A stretch of 64,000 nt of DNA from Magnolia sinica. Lineage: Eukaryota; Streptophyta; Magnoliopsida; Magnoliales; Magnoliaceae. A model generated the notes under the pieces. That model was not told the origin of the DNA, searched no databases, and saw nothing but the letters and a program-made list of their open reading frames with translations. This document shows, one piece after another, positions 12,261 through 24,639 of the stretch. The stretch spans positions 31,799,001 through 31,863,000 of the forward strand of contig NC_080573.1 of assembly GCF_029962835.1 (NCBI RefSeq), written 5' to 3'. Numbering within the stretch: position 1 is the first letter of the stretch; each line of letters begins with the position of its first letter. The translations under genes were made by a program, and so were the position numbers.

Positions 12261-14248
12261 GCCCATTGGGTGGGCCACCATGTACCCCCCTCACAAATCA
12301 GGTCAATCCAGCGCTCGGGCGGCCCACATCACAAGAAAAAGTGCGAATTGAACTCTACCATTGAAACCCTTTCTGGGTCCACAGAATTTTCAGATCCAGC
12401 TGAAAATTGTTGTTCCCCCCTCCTCCCTGGCCCGTGTGACCTTATGAATAAGTTGGATTTCAAATGAACATTTCTGGGCCTTACCCAAGGTCCAAGTGAC
12501 CTTATGAATAGGTTGGATTTCAAATACATATTATGGTGGGCCCTAGGCCCATGTGGTGGAGCCATATTGATGTATTTCTGGCCATTGGGGAGGCCCACCT
12601 TGATATATATATAAGGCCCATGAGGTTAGGCCCATTCGACGTATTGGTGGCCCGATGTCGAGGCCCACTCTGATATATATAAGGGCCATGTTACGAGACC
12701 CATTGTGATGTTTTCAAAGGCTCATGGAGTATGACCCATTGCAATGTACATAAGGCCCACTAATGCGGCCCACTTGATTTATATAAGGCCCATAGGAGAT
12801 GGCCCATTTAATGTATCTGAGAATTATGGGTCGAGGCCCAATGAGATGTATATTAGTCCATTGCAATGTGTGATTTCCTATGGTTTGTGTAATGGTGCTT
12901 TATGGCGGGCTAAGCCTTGGGAACAATGTTGGTTTGACGTCCACATTGTAAGGACAATGTTGGTTAAATGTCCGCATTGTCATACTCCTTAAGGCCACTG
13001 ATAGGTTCATATTTATACTCTGCAGGCCGTCTAGGCCCATTTCTGTGATACGCAGAGCCCATCCCTATATGCATGTTTAGTATAGATCCATGGTTCATGA
13101 TCATTCGCATCATATGTATGCCTGACGTGAGGAGTGACCGATCATAGCATATGCCTTTGGGCAGACTGTTTATGGGCTCCCTGATAGGCGGAGTTGCCCC
13201 ATATAAGTGCATGGTACATACAGACTGTTGCATGACTGATAATGTGACTCATGCACTTGCATTTGTGTGATTATAGTTACTATGTGCCCTAGCGACATCG
13301 GGGCCATAGCCTCCACAGATACATCGTGGATGGCAGATTGGAGACCGGAAATATTCGATTCTAGCATACGGGCACCATAGATGTCCCCGGGTGAAAATCC
13401 CTAAACCCGATGGTACCGGAGGATGACTCCAACGTCCGAGACCGAGTGGATATACGAACGCATGAGGGCCGAATACCGAGGAGGCCGCGTCTCCCACCGT
13501 GTCGTGGTCGGTTGGAAAGGAGTGTGGCCTTACTCGCCCGAGGGTAGGGGGCAATACTAGTAAGTTTGACCACTCGTGAATGGGTCCGCTATCGACGTCT
13601 CGGGTAGTATTGGCAGACTATTGATCGGGCGGATAGTGAGGTTTCTTACGCTTACTTGGGCGGCTAGGAGAGCGACAGTGCCATTTGGAGTGTATTGGAC
13701 CCGGTGATTATCCAAGAACTGTACCGATACATGTTGAGGATTGGCATGCTTGAGATTAATATTGCATCGCATGGCAGTGTTATGGCCGATAGCATTCATA
13801 TCTTGCACCGCATAGCCTTGTACGGCTGATTGCATTCATGTGCTCATCACCATGATTCCGCATCACTCGACCTTGCATTTTGAGCACGTTTATATTGCGC
13901 ACACACTTACACCACCCTCTAAGCTTTCCATGCTTATGCATGATTGATGCGTGCGGGTGACGCTACGCAATCGCAGCCATAGTCTCGTTGTAGTTGGAGC
14001 GTGCAGTCGAGCCTGGAGTTCTGTTTCTTTTGATACATTGTATTTTATTTTCTTTCAGTCGTATTGTACTTAAAAAGTTTTTGATCATAGTGGATTTTGT
14101 AGTGGTGTTCTTGTGCTTATTGATTGTGGGTTATGCTTTTGTTATGCTCATTATGAATCAGACTAATGATTTGAAACCCTCCTTGTAGTATCCCAGGATC
14201 GGAACCTGGTAAATGGGTGTCGGGATCCGAGAATGGGGTTCTACGGAG

Positions 14249-14309
14249 GTTGGCCCACAAGGTGGGCCACACACCATGATCAGGGATGGAAATAAGGGAA
14301 AAGAAGAGA
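14249..14309 (+). repeat. 61-bp direct repeat, right copy
   Basis: This is the second copy of the sequence at 10173-10233, abutting the truncated end of the inserted element. Confidence 0.8.
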
Positions 14310-15491
14310 AGAAAGGAAAATTTGGCCATAGGGAAGGGCTCTGCCACTATTTAGCCATCCCAAGAAAATCTAACCACACATCATGCACCAATATACATCT
14401 ACACTATGAAACTCATACATGCATGACTAAAAATTAAAACGGATGGTTGGAATACCATCCCCACTATAAAATGAAGGTCTAGATGACCTTAGAATGATTT
14501 GGATCATGAGATACATCATGATGAGGTTCATGGAGAATAGCCCCATCATGGAACAATGCATGCATGTAGGATGGGCCAAAGCCCACATTCAAGGGATCAA
14601 ATGGGATCCCTACCATAGATTGGTGGGTCCCACATGTTCCATACATGAAGAAATAAAAGGATTAAGATAGAAAAGAAATATCAGCAAGTTGTAGACACCC
14701 ATCTTTAAATCAAGTTCTCAATCTCCCACACAAGATAGATCTTGGACCAAGGAAGAAGGTTTAATGGCTAGGATGAATTTCTAAGGGTAGGATTGAGGGA
14801 TTTTGAAGCTTCAAGGGGCTCGAGTAATGGAGGAAAATGGGATGTTTGGGAGAAAAAATTGCTAGAATGAAGAAAATGAGGAGGGAGAGAGATAAGGAGA
14901 GAGAGAGAGAGAGATAGCGATGATTTGTTTGTAAGAAAAGAAATGATTACCTTAGGGAGGAGAAACCAAAGTTGCTAGGGGTAGGGTAGGTTTGTGTGGT
15001 GTGTGAGGTCTTGGTAGTGTGAGTTATGGAGATTTAGGTGGTATGTGTAGTGTATATTGGAACTTGTGCAAAAGAGGGAGTGTGGGCCACATGCACTACT
15101 CCAAGGTGGGCCATATGATCAAAATCAAGGGCCATAGAATGAAACGTACATAACTTATGATCTATACATCGGATGGAAGGACAAGACGTGTCATCGGAAC
15201 CGCAACAATGATGCGAACGAGATAGCATAGGTTTTGGCTCAATCTGAGTCGGGTCTACATGACCGGACTCAATGATGACTGCAAACACAATCCAAAGGTC
15301 GCGGGTCACCAGAATTTGACTAGTAGGACCACGAGACAAAAATAAATGAAATACATACTCACACACACACATGCACACATGCGAACTCGAGTCGGGTCTC
15401 ATAGCGGCCCACTTATTGATGGATGAGGCTGTTTTTTCCGGAAGGTTGTCCTCATGGTGGGGCTAACTTGTTGGAAGGGTTGGACGTTACA

Positions 15492-16330
15492 CATACATGA
15501 TAGGTTGGAAGTTATTCACTGGGGTGGATTATAGATTATTCTCTAATTGATTAGACTTTAAACCTTTTCATTATATTCTATAAACATATTCATGATGGGG
15601 CTTAAATATGAGCTCACATGGACCACTCATGAAAATGAATGTCTAAGACTGAGGTACAATGCCTGCTAGAAGTGCTCGCCCCATAATCTTGCAATGGGAT
15701 TTTCGCCTTTTAGGTCATGCATGTAATGTACATGGGTGATATGAGATTCACAATTTAGTGATTTATTTTTAATTAAAACCACAAATTTTTTTAAAAAAAA
15801 ATTTAATTTGGATTTAAATAATTTAAAATTTACATTTTATTTTCACATTGGGCATGTGCATCAGCACATAAACTGTAAAATGGGTTGGGAATGGGTAGCA
15901 CTTTGGATTTTCTTTTGGACATGGGCCAAGATTGAGTAGTATAAAGCTCGCCTTAGCCCGTTGATAGACCTACTTGGATACAACCTCCATCTCCCTCATG
16001 GGAATTGACTTAGCATTTCTCTCACAAAGGATTCTTGTCCTCTATTTTCTTTCCTTAAACTGCAAATAAAATGTATAAATGGGGGAAATAAAGGCCGGGG
16101 CTATTTGCGTGTACTAAATGTGCCAACATTGTAGCCATGGGTGTATTTATAACAAAAGAGTCTTTTTCTAGTTAGAGTTTTTTGTTATATTAATATTAAT
16201 GAGTAATGACTCCATTGCTAAGATATGCACCTAAAATATATCATACTGAGAGGCTTTTCGTTAGTCTAGAAACAATTTAGGTTGTTTGGCGCAAGCCCTA
16301 AACAATTTAGGTTGTCTGACGCAACTTTTT
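15492..16330. other. Gene-free stretch with a short tandem repeat
   Basis: There is no coding signal. Near 16276-16330 the phrase 'aaacaatttaggttgt' occurs twice, about 30 bp apart. Confidence 0.5.
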
Positions 16331-17310
16331 TGTTAGAAATCCAATAAACAACGGAGGATAGAAGAAAACGATCAGATTTATCAGGTTCAAGGCTCAACTT
16401 GAATAATCGATTTCTTAAGACAAATTTGCTGCCCTTTTTCTAGAAATTCCAGCAAATGCAAACGAAGAAAATCTGTAAATTGTCTTTAGGATACAATGAA
16501 CTCTCAATCCAATTTTCAACACGAAAATTTGCACATTTAAGTGTTGAACAGATCTCTAGTTTTGACACCGATATGCCTTAAGACGTTCAGAAAAAACTCA
16601 GTAAGAGATTAGATCGAGAGTAATTGCACAGAAGATGATATAATGTTAAGAATTAAAAGTCTATTCTTTTGGATCATAGTATCCAGGATTTATATCAACT
16701 GAAAGGTTATGAATTTCTTCCTGAAGAGGTGCTAAAGAGCCTCTTCAAGAAATCCATACCCATTCACAGCAAATAATTGCCTTTCCGTGAAAGGACATGA
16801 CTCTATGTCATATGGCAGTTATTTCTGTACCCATTCAAACAGGAGCAATTATCCAACAGGAAAAACTGAATCCACATAAGCGACACATGGCATAGGTGCC
16901 ACATGTACAATCATGTCACAATTACTCTTAATCAACAAAGGTCATAAAATCATCAGGATAAACCCTTGCTCAATTCCAGTTGAACCATGGCCAAAGAAGT
17001 TTGAACCATGTGCCAAAAAGACTATCTTTTTGCTCCTTGCGACGATGCGAACGTGCGAAGTGCTAAATGCGCCTAATAAAGCGCCAAAAAGCACCCAAGC
17101 AGCCCTACGGCCCATGCCACTTGCGTGCGTGGATGATGCTTCGCACCGTCTTTGAGGAGATTTGAACTCTGGTTGCATAAGCAAAAACCCCTTCTCTTAC
17201 CGACTGGCTATACACACTATTTATGGAAAGTTTAAATAATTAATATATTTATTTACTTTCTAAAAATAATTTTTATTTTTGAAATTTATTTTTATTTAAA
17301 AAACACAACA
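16331..17310 (-). repeat. Copia-type LTR (980 bp), reverse
   Basis: On the minus strand the LTR begins TGTTGTG at 17310 and ends TCTAACA at 16331. Directly outside its start lies a polypurine tract on the minus strand (TTGTGGGGGAT, 17311-17321), the hallmark of a 3' LTR. A minus-strand TATA-like box (GATATAAATCC, about 16688-16698) lies inside. The rest of the element is not recognisable to the right, so it is a fragment. Confidence 0.5.
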
Positions 17311-17896
17311 ATCCCCCACAATTTCAAAAATAAAATCAGATTATAGAACAAATGACATGTCAGTATAAATAGGTGCATAAGTAAAGGTATCTTTTAGATT
17401 TGAACTTTTACTTTAGTGTATATGTATCAAAGTTATGCCAGGTACTTAGTGACCCATTAGTCTTGAACTAAGGACCTTAAGTGACTCACCGGACACATAA
17501 CACACATCTTTAACTACATCCTTGGAAAAAAAAAATCCTTGATTAAAAAGTAAAATTAGAGTAGCGTACCTTCATTCACATAATAACAAAGAATCCTAAT
17601 TTATGTGTGGATGCATGACTAAGTGGGGGCATTACCCACTCCCCTTTCACTTGAATTGTTTAGTGGCATGGGTAAGATAAACTTAAATGAGTTAGCTTGG
17701 AGTCGCCACTAGCTGAATGAACTTGGAGTCTATAGTCGACTATATACCGTAGACTTGGAGTCAAAGAATTGAAGACTCGCCGACTTAGATGACTCTTGTG
17801 GTTGGTCGGTGTTTGGAGATTCTAAATAGGGACTTCGGTGATAAAGAAGAAAGAGATTAGGTACCCTTATCTGCGGCACTAAAGTGTGGTCTCTAC
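17311..17896. other. Probable internal 3' relic of the Copia fragment
   Basis: This is non-coding sequence next to the polypurine tract. It ends with GTCTCTAC (17889-17896), the left target duplication of the hAT element that follows. No RNase H or other protein motif is visible. Confidence 0.4.
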
Positions 17897-18736
17897 CAAT
17901 GTTCGAAGTATCGGTATCGCTACAAGTTTCACTGGCTAGGGATACGAAAACAATATCGATATCGCCGATAATATCGATGATAACCGGAAAGGTGGGGAAA
18001 CATGGGGAAAACGGTGGAATTTTTAGCAAAACTTTAAGAAATGTTAAATGTACATATTTATATATTTAGAAATAAAACAATTGTAAAAAGAATGCATGCA
18101 TAACAAGTTTCCATTTAATGGGGCCTTAAAAGCATGTGTTGTGGTAAGAAATCAGTCCAGCCATCCCATCCGACTTATTTAACCATCCAACCTTTCATCC
18201 AAACATCCATCGATATTGCAAAATATCAACAATACATGATATTTCAGCAAGAAATCATCAACAATTGGAGAGGAAACAAAAGATTGTGGTCTCAATATCG
18301 CACATGTTGCGATATCGATAAGATTAATATATTTTCAATATTATCAATGACAAATTGAACACTATATACAACCATGTGCCCATGAAAAAAAATAGAAATA
18401 ATTTTTTTTCTAATAAACAAAATTTTGATGATATCAATACGTCGATGATATTATTGAAATATCGTCAATACACTTATGATATAAGCATTACCTAGAATTT
18501 ACATAGTCGAAAATATTGGCGATATTGATGCATTGGCAATACAAGCGACACTTAGAATTTACATAGTTGAAAATATTGGCGATTATATTAGTGATATTGA
18601 TACGCGGGTGATATTTAGCGATACATTGCTAATACCTGAAATTTCTGATACCACCAACGTTATCGGTATCGCTGCCAGTGTTATCGGTATCGCTGAGCTA
18701 GAGATAAAGATAATATCGGAGATAATTCGAACACTG
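17897..18736. mobile_element. Non-autonomous hAT element (840 bp)
   Basis: The terminal inverted repeats are CAATGTTCGAA at the left and TTCGAACACTG at the right (ten of eleven positions match when inverted). The flanks are a perfect 8-bp duplication, GTCTCTAC at 17889-17896 and 18737-18744. Eight-base duplications and CA(A/G)TG ends are diagnostic of the hAT superfamily. There is no transposase. The interior is unusually rich in repeated GATATCG/ATCGATA-type words, with a segment 'tagaatttacatagt(c/t)gaaaatattggcgat' repeated at about 18493 and 18553. A second, older relative lies at 28576-37530. Confidence 0.85.
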
Positions 18737-18744
18737 GTCTCTAC

Positions 18745-20647
18745 TATGTAGGATTTAGGAATTTTGGAAATATTAAACTTTGTAAGTTATTACTCAATTG
18801 TGATCATGATCATAGAGACAATGTACTCAACATCGATCATAATTGAGGAGATGGTAGCGTATACATATTATATAAGTAAATAAATTCTAATTGTTTATGC
18901 CGTCAAATCTGATTTCTTGTAAAGACATAGAGCATATATATGTTAGAAAATTAGTAAAAGATAAAAGGAGCAGGCGATGTACAACGGGGGAGGTTGCGGC
19001 GCAAATGTACAAGAACTAATGTAGTCATAGGGAACCACATGTGATGATCATGAGCATTGGAGATGTGAGAGGGTAAATAAAAGTTTGACACTCTTCTGAT
19101 GGAAAGCTGATTAGTGGTCTTGGATGTCGACCCTACTCAGTAAGATTTTGACTGTTTGGATAGCTTGGATGGATCAGATGTGTGGGTTTCAATTGATTGG
19201 ATAGTTAGAATAAGTGACCCTCTTTCTCCCTTTATCATTCTCTTCTCTCTCTCTCTTTCTTTCTCTCTTTCTTCCCACTCCTCAAAACCTTCCCAACAAT
19301 CAATTTTTGAAATGAGAGGGGCTTCTTTTTATAGATGTGAATTTCCACCACGTGCCTCGGTGGCTGATTCAAGCCTCAAGGTTTCCCTGGGCTACTGCTG
19401 TGCCAGAGATGTTGGGATTCAACTTTAGCATGAGGCATCGAAAATCCAATTTTTGATTAGAGAAAATGTTCTAATAGAAATCTAATTTTTGTTTGCATAG
19501 AGAGATCAATTTAGCCATGTTCTAGCATTTATATGGACTTGATAAGACCCTGGGTGGGTTTGGATTAGGTCAGAGGAGTTCCCTGTGGACATTTAGGGAC
19601 TTTTATGGTCTTACACATGGTTTTAGGATTGCAGGTTTCAAGGTTTCCTGTTTCGATTCCGGGTAAAGTCTCGGGCTAAGGTTTCAACTCTGGGGTGTCT
19701 ATACATTATACATGTATACTTCTTTGTCTTCAAAGTGTTTGAATCATCAATTGGGTTGAGGAGAATCGTGAGAACCTTAGCGTCCAGAAGCATAATCAAT
19801 TCATCAATGTCATGGGTCTCACGTGCTGAGGATGATAAAGAGAACCCTACCCCTTGGGAGCATGACACGCCTGGTGCCATGGACAAGACCCCTCGTGTTT
19901 GGCAGGGATGTTGTAATAAGTTGGCATCTAGGAGCAGGGAGTTTAGGCCAATTTAGAGGCTGGTCTTGAGCCATTGTGCCTATTACTCTTAGATTGTGGA
20001 TGGAGGAAGGTACTCTGCACCCTGGTGCAAGCAGATGATGTAATGGGTCTACGCCCGGGTGTAGACCCCTACCCCTTGGGAGCATGGCACGCCTGGTGCC
20101 ATGGCTCCCTTAGGAGACCGAGTGCTTTACATAGGACCCTTCTAGTGGGGAGTGAGAGTGTTCAGGCATGTGAGGCTTAACTTAATAGCGTTTATGTCCG
20201 AAGTCTCTAGCTAAGTTCCAAGTAATGAATGAACGAAAGAATTCCTCTTTTCAAAGTGAGTGTTGGGGTATTTATAGGCTTGTGGTGCCCAGATTTCTCA
20301 CCCCAGAGGATCTATCAATCACGTCTCTAGCACTTGCCTTGGCAGTCTAGTGCCTAGTGCTCTATGCTTAGCACGGAAGCTTTGCCAAAGGGCTTAATTT
20401 GCTCGTTTTTATAGGAACCTGAAAGAGGTCTACTGGCATAGGTGAACCGGGGCTAATATTGATAGGAGCTAGGGTGTCAACAAGGTGTATACAAACCATT
20501 CATCAAGTTCATCAAGTGGTACAATGAACAGGCCATGTCCTAAAAAAGGAATTATTAATAAATATTTTAATTTTTATTGTTAGCCATATTTTTTCTGATA
20601 ATATCCATAGGAAAACATCAAAATATACTACTAAAAAATAGGGCAAT
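18745..20647. other. Gene-free stretch with CT tract, direct repeat and hairpin
   Basis: A CT-rich tract (19238-19273) followed by a TTTTATAG box suggests a worn reversed LTR leader, but no ends could be set. A roughly 38-bp phrase containing 'taccccttgggagcatg' occurs at 19849-19881 and 20070-20103. The sequence GGGTCTAC...GTAGACCC at 20046-20069 is a perfect 8-bp hairpin around a GC loop. Confidence 0.45.
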
Positions 20648-21339
20648 TGACACAGGGATGAATGTGATGAGGTCGATCACCATCTTCCTCAAGGATAACT
20701 ACTCTGAATCCACGGAGCTTCTCTGGACTCCTCACAGAGACTTCTCAAATCTACGAGGGAAAAAAGCAAGAAAAATAGAAATAAATTCTAATAAATTCAT
20801 AATTTGATTGATGAATGAAATAAATGAGTTCACAACCCTTTAAATAGGGATACCAAGCAATGAGAGAAATTTCATAATCATACTACAACTAAAACTCCTA
20901 GAATTCGCAACTTACTGTAAATAGTAAACTTACTATTTATAGACAGTCATGATGTCTACTAGTGCGCAAGGTTTTCGGCCAAAAATAATAAGAGTCCTAT
21001 TTGGCTTCACCATGCTATTCTCCTAATTATTCTAACTACTTTTCACATTGGGCGCAACTCCTAAAGCCCAACAGATGAAGAGTTATAATCAAACTAAAAC
21101 TTACTATTTATAGTAAAAACGGAACTAAAATAGGGAAACAACAGTCGATCTGGTGGTATTTTGTAAATTCGGCTTTCATAACCCAGCATAATGAGGTTGG
21201 GTGGCTAAAGTAGTTCGTTCTACCCCAAAATCATATATTTTATGTCCCATAACTCATTCTGGATTGCGAGATACTCCCGATTTAAGGTCTGACGGTCCGG
21301 ATCACTTCTGTCGTCGACCGAGAAATCCCCAAAATCCCA
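20648..21339 (-). repeat. Possible LTR fragment with TATA box
   Basis: On the minus strand it would start TGGGATTTTGG (21339) and end CCTGTGTCA (20648). A TATA-like CCCTATTTAAAGG (about 20838-20850) lies inside, and a leader-like region follows. It cuts directly into the Gypsy gag to its right. No target duplication was found, so the boundaries are guesses. Confidence 0.35.
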
Positions 21340-22097
21340 TGTGTACAGTCGTGACTGTATCCCCGGCTTGAGCTCCTCTTTAAACTTCTGCAGCTTGTAC
21401 TCCTCATCCTCAAGGGCCTTCGGCACGTATCGGGAAAGCTCATCGAATCGCGCCTCGTACTAGGCAACTGTCATAGTCCCCTATTCCAGTTTTAGGAACT
21501 GCGCAATCTTCTCGTTCCGACAGGATCGCGGAAAGTACTTCTCCAGGAACTTCTTCTTGAAGCCGGCCCATGTCCAAGCGTACCCAGCTGGTATGCTCCT
21601 CTGTACACTATCCCACCAATTCTCAGCCTCTCCCTCGAGCAGGTACATGGCTAGGGTGACCATCTGGGAGTTCGTGCACTCTAACAGCCTCATCATTTTG
21701 GCGATCCTCGCAACCAGTGCTCTGCCTGATTTGGGTCAGGTGCTCCTCCGAAGGTTGGTGGGCGGAGCCTCAAGAAGCGATCAAACATGTTGGCACCTTG
21801 AACCTCTGCATCACACGACGCCCCTCCATGATTCCGTTCTCGGAGGGTTTCCATCATGAGGGCGTGCGAGTCCTGCTGCTGTTGCATAAAGGCAGCCTGC
21901 TGCTGCTGCATAGTCGCCGCCATCTGTGCAAAGACTGCGAAAGCTGCGGCCCTTGACGGCGAATCTTCGTATATGTTAGCTGAAGGCTTGACTGAAGGTG
22001 TCTGCCGCTCGAAGTACTGTGAGGGCAGCCCTGATGCAAAGATCTGAGGGGAAGGAGAATCCCCTATGACTTCAGATCTCGTGTTTGCGTTTGCCAC
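21340..22097 (-). pseudogene. Gypsy gag remnant, frameshifted and truncated
   Basis: The minus-strand frame begins at the ATG at 22097 (MANANTRSEV). It has a glutamine-rich helical stretch (about 21910-21860) and the motif FLRLRPPTFGGAPDPNQAEHW (21795-21720). It then shifts frame near 21695 and continues with LAMYLLEGEAENWW, FKKKFLEKYFP and, lower down, ALEDEEYKLQKFKEELKPGIQSRL. These are the conserved blocks of the plant Ty3/Gypsy Gag capsid domain. The frame is destroyed near 21345 where unrelated LTR-like DNA starts, and protease and reverse transcriptase are missing. Confidence 0.8.
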
Positions 22098-22684
22098 TCC
22101 AGGAGGAAGGCCTAGTGTATAAACAGGGCTGCGATCGCTGGCGCTCGGTCGATGGAATGGGATGTATGTCGACCGTATGGGTCTGATGCGATCGCAACAC
22201 AGGTGACATGTATTCCTGTGAGGTCAAAACTTCATATTTCAGGTATTTGGAGGAAAGATTCCAGTTAAATTATGAAACAACACTAAGGCTAGAGGTCTTC
22301 TTACCTTGCTTACCGCATGGCGCACCGGTTTAGTTCCTAAGCCTAACTAGTATTCTTTATTGAAATTTCGAGGGGACTAAGGTTTCTGTTTCTAAGTTCA
22401 TATGACTAACTTGACGTTTCCCAAGGGATTTTAAGTCCTTTTCCGAGGGACCTAAGAGTTCAATTTATACTCTAAATTTCTCCTAGCTAGTGGAATTTCC
22501 TTTGTAGATTCAATTGTTCATCCTACTATTGTCTAAAGGAAAAACTAAGTGTTCTGTTTCTATGTTTACTCATCCTACCTACTTTCTAAGGGAATGCTCT
22601 TAAGTTTTGTCTAAGTTAATCTCTTAAGATTTTGTATGTTGGTCCCACAGCCAGGTTATCTCATATTCCTCTTTGATACCAACT
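22098..22684 (-). other. Gypsy leader with primer-binding site
   Basis: This is a non-coding leader between the LTR and gag. On the minus strand TGGTATCA (22681-22674) follows the LTR end after a 3-base gap. It matches the 3' end of initiator-Met tRNA, the usual primer. The match decays after eight bases. Confidence 0.65.
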
Positions 22685-23239
22685 TGTAATGCCCTGGTTT
22701 TCAGGACCCGAGTATACCACTCATTTTCCTGAAAATCCGGATGCTAGCAAATAGATCAATGATAATTAACAATATCAAAGTATGATTAACGGAAATCAAG
22801 CGTAGTATAGATGGAATCAAATGAGAATAACTTCATGGGCCAGTCAACTGGGGCCCAAATACAAAACTTAAGTTTCCCAATGTACTGAAATAACATAAAC
22901 AAATAATCTACTGATTTAATCCAAAGTAAGCAGCCACCTCCTGGTACGGCTCATCCTCGAATGGCTCCTCCTCCACTATGGCGGTAGCAGTCCCGGGGTC
23001 CGTGACGTAGTCGTCCATCTCTGTACCTGTTTCCTTTGTACGGTTAAACATTGATGAATGAGTGGCCAGCTCAGTGTGATCTCCCCTCAAGATTACACAT
23101 CACCGCCATAGACCAAAAGTAACATAAAGACAACATGACATACAAAACAGAGTAAGATGCAATCTCAATTAATGCGTGGATGTATGAGTGTACATCAACT
23201 GGGGATGTTCATCCAGTTGGCTTATGGGAAAATCCCATG

Positions 23240-23410
23240 CAATTCAGCCAGTCACTAGCGAGAGCACATAGTACATGCGTAGTGCCGAACTTACCAATGT
23301 GGTCGATCACCAGCGAAAGTACGTAATACATGTGTAGTGCCAACTCACTAACGTGGTCGATCACCAACGAAAGTACATAGTACACGCGTAGTGCAAAACC
23401 CACCAATGCG
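23240..23410. repeat. Imperfect tandem repeat, three units of about 64 bp
   Basis: Units contain 'gtggtcgatcacca(g/a)cgaaagtac' and 'tagtacatgcgtagtgc' variants. This lies in the LTR part transcribed downstream of the TATA box. Confidence 0.7.
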
Positions 23411-24639
23411 ACTAAGTCCTATGTATGCATGATTAGCCAGACCATTATTAATTCATTTGCAACCAGCAGGTTTAATGAAGTTTAAGGTCATGACGGGGGA
23501 GCTCCTGGCCCAGCGTAGGGTGACGACTCAGGTAAAGTGTCCCATGACCACCATCCCCGGCCCATGAGGCTACTGTCTTAGGGTGCATATAGGGCCCACC
23601 AACATGTGGTTAATTAATTCTCAATGTAAAGGGGCTACCACCGTATACTGACTCGGAATGAAGCATTTAAATCGTCAAATGCAGCGATTAAATTAAGATG
23701 CTATATATGATTCAAAAACTAGTAAACAACGATAACAGTAAATGTTACAAGGTTCATTCCATAGTCAGGTAAGTGTAACCACTCCATAGATGATAAGCTC
23801 CATAATCAAATGCCACCAACCATAACCTCCATGTTGGGGGTCTACTTATATCACAATCAGTCTAGTTACACCCTAAGCATGGACTCTCCTTAGATAGAGG
23901 TTTCCATGGAAATATTTCAATGGTATGTGTTTTACAAACGATGCAACAATACAAAGGCATAGCATGGAAACCTGACATGATTAAATAACCAAGTAGAATA
24001 CATGTACTCATATAGTATAAGAGTCGCATGATCATAATTTTCCAATTCTAAGGCATGTACTCAAGGAAGTTAAACACATAATTCATATGTTGAGTAACTA
24101 GTTAAATAGCTTAGGCAAGTCTAGTGCACATGCTCAAACGAACTAATCAAGTATTAATATAAAATCAAGGCATGTTTTTAAATTAAACTAATCGAGTATC
24201 TCGTTAAGTACTAGATAAACTCATAAGATGGTTTAGTTATTTCTAAGACATATGAATAGTTAACTTAAGGAAATATTTTAAACAATTCCTATCCACTCTA
24301 AGCTATTCAGGCATTCTAATCACTTTTTAAAACATAAGTTTGGATTAACTAACCAAGTGTCAAGCCACTTATAAATCATAAGTCCTGAGCAAACAACCGA
24401 ATGATTTACCATTGCTGGATTATCACTCGTAATTACCATAAAAGCTACCCTTAGCCCAGCTTGGGGGTGGAAAGCCCAAGGGGAAGAAAATCATCACTTG
24501 AGTTGTTGTAGTCCTGCCCTTGATCCGAATTCTCGTATGTAGCTAGTGGCCCCAAGTTACGCAAGTAGTTCCCTAGAGATTAGTTTGTACCAGACAACAA
24601 CTCTTAAGGTTTTAATGCATATTGAAAGTTCGTGGGGTT

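Larger units (their letters stand above)
10234..14248 (+). mobile_element. Forward-oriented giant LTR-like element, 3'-truncated
   Basis: It begins TGTAAGACCCG at 10234. Its right end (about 14180-14248) is the reverse complement of 5355-5425, near the start of the enclosing element. The stretch 13920-13960 is likewise the inverse of about 5680-5720. It is therefore a relative in the opposite orientation, missing roughly its last 65 bases. The interior holds CT-rich leader-like DNA (10540-10760), a TA microsatellite, a threefold poly-A/palindrome array and GGCCCA motifs. It encodes no protein. Confidence 0.5.
5289..15491 (-). mobile_element. Giant LTR-like unit, split by an inserted relative
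   Basis: The unit starts TGTCATGCCCC at 5289 and ends GGACGTTACA at 15491. This is the same end pattern as the 3.1-kb solo LTR at 28746-31852 and the Gypsy LTR at 22685, which places it in reverse LTR orientation. It codes for nothing. Its middle is packed with GGCCCA/TGGGCC motifs, and a GA tract lies at 14879-14915. It is interrupted at 10234-14248 by a forward-oriented relative. The two outer flanks (GTGGC and CATAC) do not match, so a simple solo-LTR insertion is not proven. Confidence 0.45.

Noticed and set aside
5289..15491. Simple solo LTR insertion with 5-bp target duplication
   Set aside because: Flanks GTGGC and CATAC do not match, so only an LTR-like label is supported.
23240..23410. 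Regularly spaced repeats suggestive of a CRISPR array
   Set aside because: Only three diverged units with no unique spacers, in a plant LTR.
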